From contig JAJYMP010000729.1 in assembly GCA_021786915.1 (NCBI GenBank), positions 1 to 13,624 on the forward strand: DNA of 13,624 bases. Direction: 5' to 3'. The translations under genes were made by a program, and so were the position numbers. The notes under the pieces are model-generated. The model had not been told where the DNA came from and searched no databases. It saw nothing but the letters and a program-made list of their open reading frames with translations. Source of the stretch: Chloroflexota bacterium. Its GTDB lineage: Bacteria; Chloroflexota; Limnocylindria; Limnocylindrales; CSP1-4. Shown here piece after piece: positions 12,504 through 13,624 of this stretch. The first letter of the stretch is position 1; each line of letters opens with the position of its first letter.

Positions 12504-12519
12504 CATACTCGGGGACGTG
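12504..12519 (+). promoter_or_regulatory. Candidate -10 element just before the histidine kinase start
   Basis: CATACT (12504-12509) matches four of six bases of TATAAT and ends 7 nt before GTG 12517, the spacing expected for a leaderless transcript. No good -35 is visible. GGCGCC at 12472-12477 and 12490-12495 can pair and lies between the two divergent start codons; it may be an operator or only GC-rich chance. Confidence 0.3.
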
Positions 12520-13624
12520 AGCACCACCCTCCCGCCCGAAGGCGCCAACGCCGAGGCGCGGGCCGACACCCAGCGACGCGAGCTCCAGAGGGTCGCTGAC
12601 GCCCTCGCCTGGTCGCTCGAGCCGAGGGCCGTCGCGGCTCAGCTGATCGAGGCGGCCTGCACGGCGCTGGGGGCTCCGCGCGGCTGGGTCGCCGTGCGCT
12701 CAGAGGACGGCCGCGAGGCCATGATCCTCGCGTCGCGCGGCTACGACGACGGCGGGCTCGAGGCCTGGCTCCGGATCCCCATCGACCTCGACGTGCCCAT
12801 GGCGACGGTGATCCGGACCGGTCGCGGCGTCCAGCACGCCTCGGCGGCGGAACGGGAGCGCGACTACCCCGAGCTCCAGCGCGGCGCTCGTGGCCGCACC
12901 GTCCAGGCTGCGGCGGTCGTCCCGATGGTCTTCGAGGGGTCCACCGCGGGCGCCCTCGCGGTGGCCTTCGACCACGTCCGGGCGATCGACGCCTCCGAGC
13001 GCTGGTTCCTCGAGGCGCTCGCGGCGCACGGGGCCGGCGCGCTGGAGCGAGCGCGACTGTTCGAAGCCGTGCGGCAGCGTGAGGATCGCCTGAAGCTGGC
13101 GCTCGAGACGTCAGGCACGTGGATCTGGTCCTGGGACCTCGACGCCAACCGGGTGAGCTGGTCGCCCGAGCCGCCGGACTTCGCCTCGCCGGTGGGCGAC
13201 GAGGCGCCGCCCGAGGATTGGCTCGACACGGTGCACCCGAACGACCGCCAGCTTGTGCGCGAGGCCATGGACGCGTGCGTGCGCGACAGCGGCTCGTACG
13301 AGGTCGAGTTCCGCGTGGGCCGTCCGGAGGACCCCGAGCGCTGGCTGCTCGGGATCGGCCAGATGCTCCACGACGAGGGCGGCCCGACCAGGACCGTCAT
13401 CGGGACCACCCGGGACATCACCGAGCGCAAGCTGTCCGAGCTGGAGCGGAACCGGCGGCTCGAGGCGGAGCGGGAGGCTGCCCGCCTGCGGGACGCGGTC
13501 ATCGGGGTCGTCTCCCACGAGCTCCGGACTCCCATCACGACCATCTTCGGCGGCACGCGCGTGCTGGCGCGGCGCTGGCGCGAGATGGATGCCGAGGGGC
13601 GCGACGCCCTGCTCTCGGACGTCT
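12517..13624 (+). CDS. GAF-PAS sensor histidine kinase (3' part missing)
   Basis: 369 codons are open to the right edge. After a short polar N-terminus, residues about 22-180 form a GAF-like sensory domain (LEPRAVAAQLIEAACTALGA; AAAVVPMVFEGSTAGALAVAF). Residues about 190-312 form a PAS domain with the standard end IGTTRDITERK. A charged helical linker leads into the HisKA dimerisation domain with the H-box VVSHELRTPITT, where His334 is the predicted autophosphorylation site. No membrane segment or signal peptide is seen, so it should be a soluble cytoplasmic kinase. The ATPase domain must lie beyond the window. The start is GTG 12517; GGGGA directly before it is too close to act as a normal ribosome site, and the message may be leaderless. 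The divergent neighbour is a DsbA-like protein; any functional link, such as redox sensing, is unsupported. Its partner regulator is not identified. Confidence 0.88.
   Translation, partial: MSTTLPPEGANAEARADTQRRELQRVADALAWSLEPRAVAAQLIEAACTALGAPRGWVAVRSEDGREAMILASRGYDDGGLEAWLRIPIDLDVPMATVIRTGRGVQHASAAERERDYPELQRGARGRTVQAAAVVPMVFEGSTAGALAVAFDHVRAIDASERWFLEALAAHGAGALERARLFEAVRQREDRLKLALETSGTWIWSWDLDANRVSWSPEPPDFASPVGDEAPPEDWLDTVHPNDRQLVREAMDACVRDSGSYEVEFRVGRPEDPERWLLGIGQMLHDEGGPTRTVIGTTRDITERKLSELERNRRLEAEREAARLRDAVIGVVSHELRTPITTIFGGTRVLARRWREMDAEGRDALLSDV

Noticed and set aside
10844..12520. A 558-codon plus-strand open frame opposite the DsbA-like gene
   Set aside because: Arg/Gly-rich artefact; the minus strand has CPFC, cis-Pro loops and a membrane span.
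1..13624. CRISPR arrays, tRNA or rRNA genes, prophage or conjugation genes
   Set aside because: No regularly spaced repeats, cloverleaf or rRNA motifs, or phage or transfer proteins are visible anywhere in the window.

Overview
The window is a very GC-rich bacterial chromosome segment. Third codon positions are nearly all G or C, GTG and TTG starts are common, and long empty frames run antisense to real genes. The Ala/Ser/Pro-rich linkers in the lipoprotein and the DsbA-like protein, together with a GC-rich sigma70-type promoter style, fit a high-GC Chloroflexota (Limnocylindria-like) or an Actinomycetota. This placement is inference; no rRNA or other phylogenetic marker is present.

Region A (1-8924) is a divergent sugar uptake and catabolism locus. 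Leftward run three catabolic genes: a class I aldolase of the DhnA/LsrF type, an FGGY carbohydrate kinase, and an L-fucose/L-arabinose isomerase-like protein cut by the window edge. Rightward runs a CUT1-type ABC importer (lipoprotein binding protein and two permeases, no ATPase), then a DeoR-family regulator and an aldose-1-epimerase-like protein. The last two are joined by GTGA stop/start overlaps. The logic reads as import, mutarotation, aldose-ketose isomerisation, phosphorylation and aldol cleavage, with DeoR probably sensing a phosphorylated intermediate at the shared 3550-3891 control region. That region has a near-consensus leftward promoter and several inverted repeats. The sugar cannot be named from sequence.

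Region B (8925-9896) holds a stand-alone NarL/FixJ-type regulator whose receiver domain has lost the phosphoacceptor Asp and other switch residues. It ends in a perfect 13-bp hairpin that contains its stop codon.

Region C (10117-10852) is the most unusual part. A two-gene AbrB-like antitoxin / ParE-RelE-like toxin module is bracketed by 26-bp inverted repeats (22 of 26 identical). An 8-bp direct repeat, TGCGAGGA, lies at both outer ends, its last or first base shared with the repeat tip. This looks like a roughly 720-bp non-autonomous mobile unit (MITE-like) whose whole cargo is a toxin-antitoxin pair. It sits between the convergent regulator and DsbA genes, apparently inside the loop of an older hairpin. 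The antitoxin promoter -10 overlaps a tandem 9-bp repeat and would give an almost leaderless transcript.

Region D (10901-13624) has a membrane-anchored protein with two DsbA-like domains, the first with a CPFC active site and the second without cysteines. Divergently transcribed from it is the start of a GAF-PAS-HisKA sensor histidine kinase, cut by the right edge.
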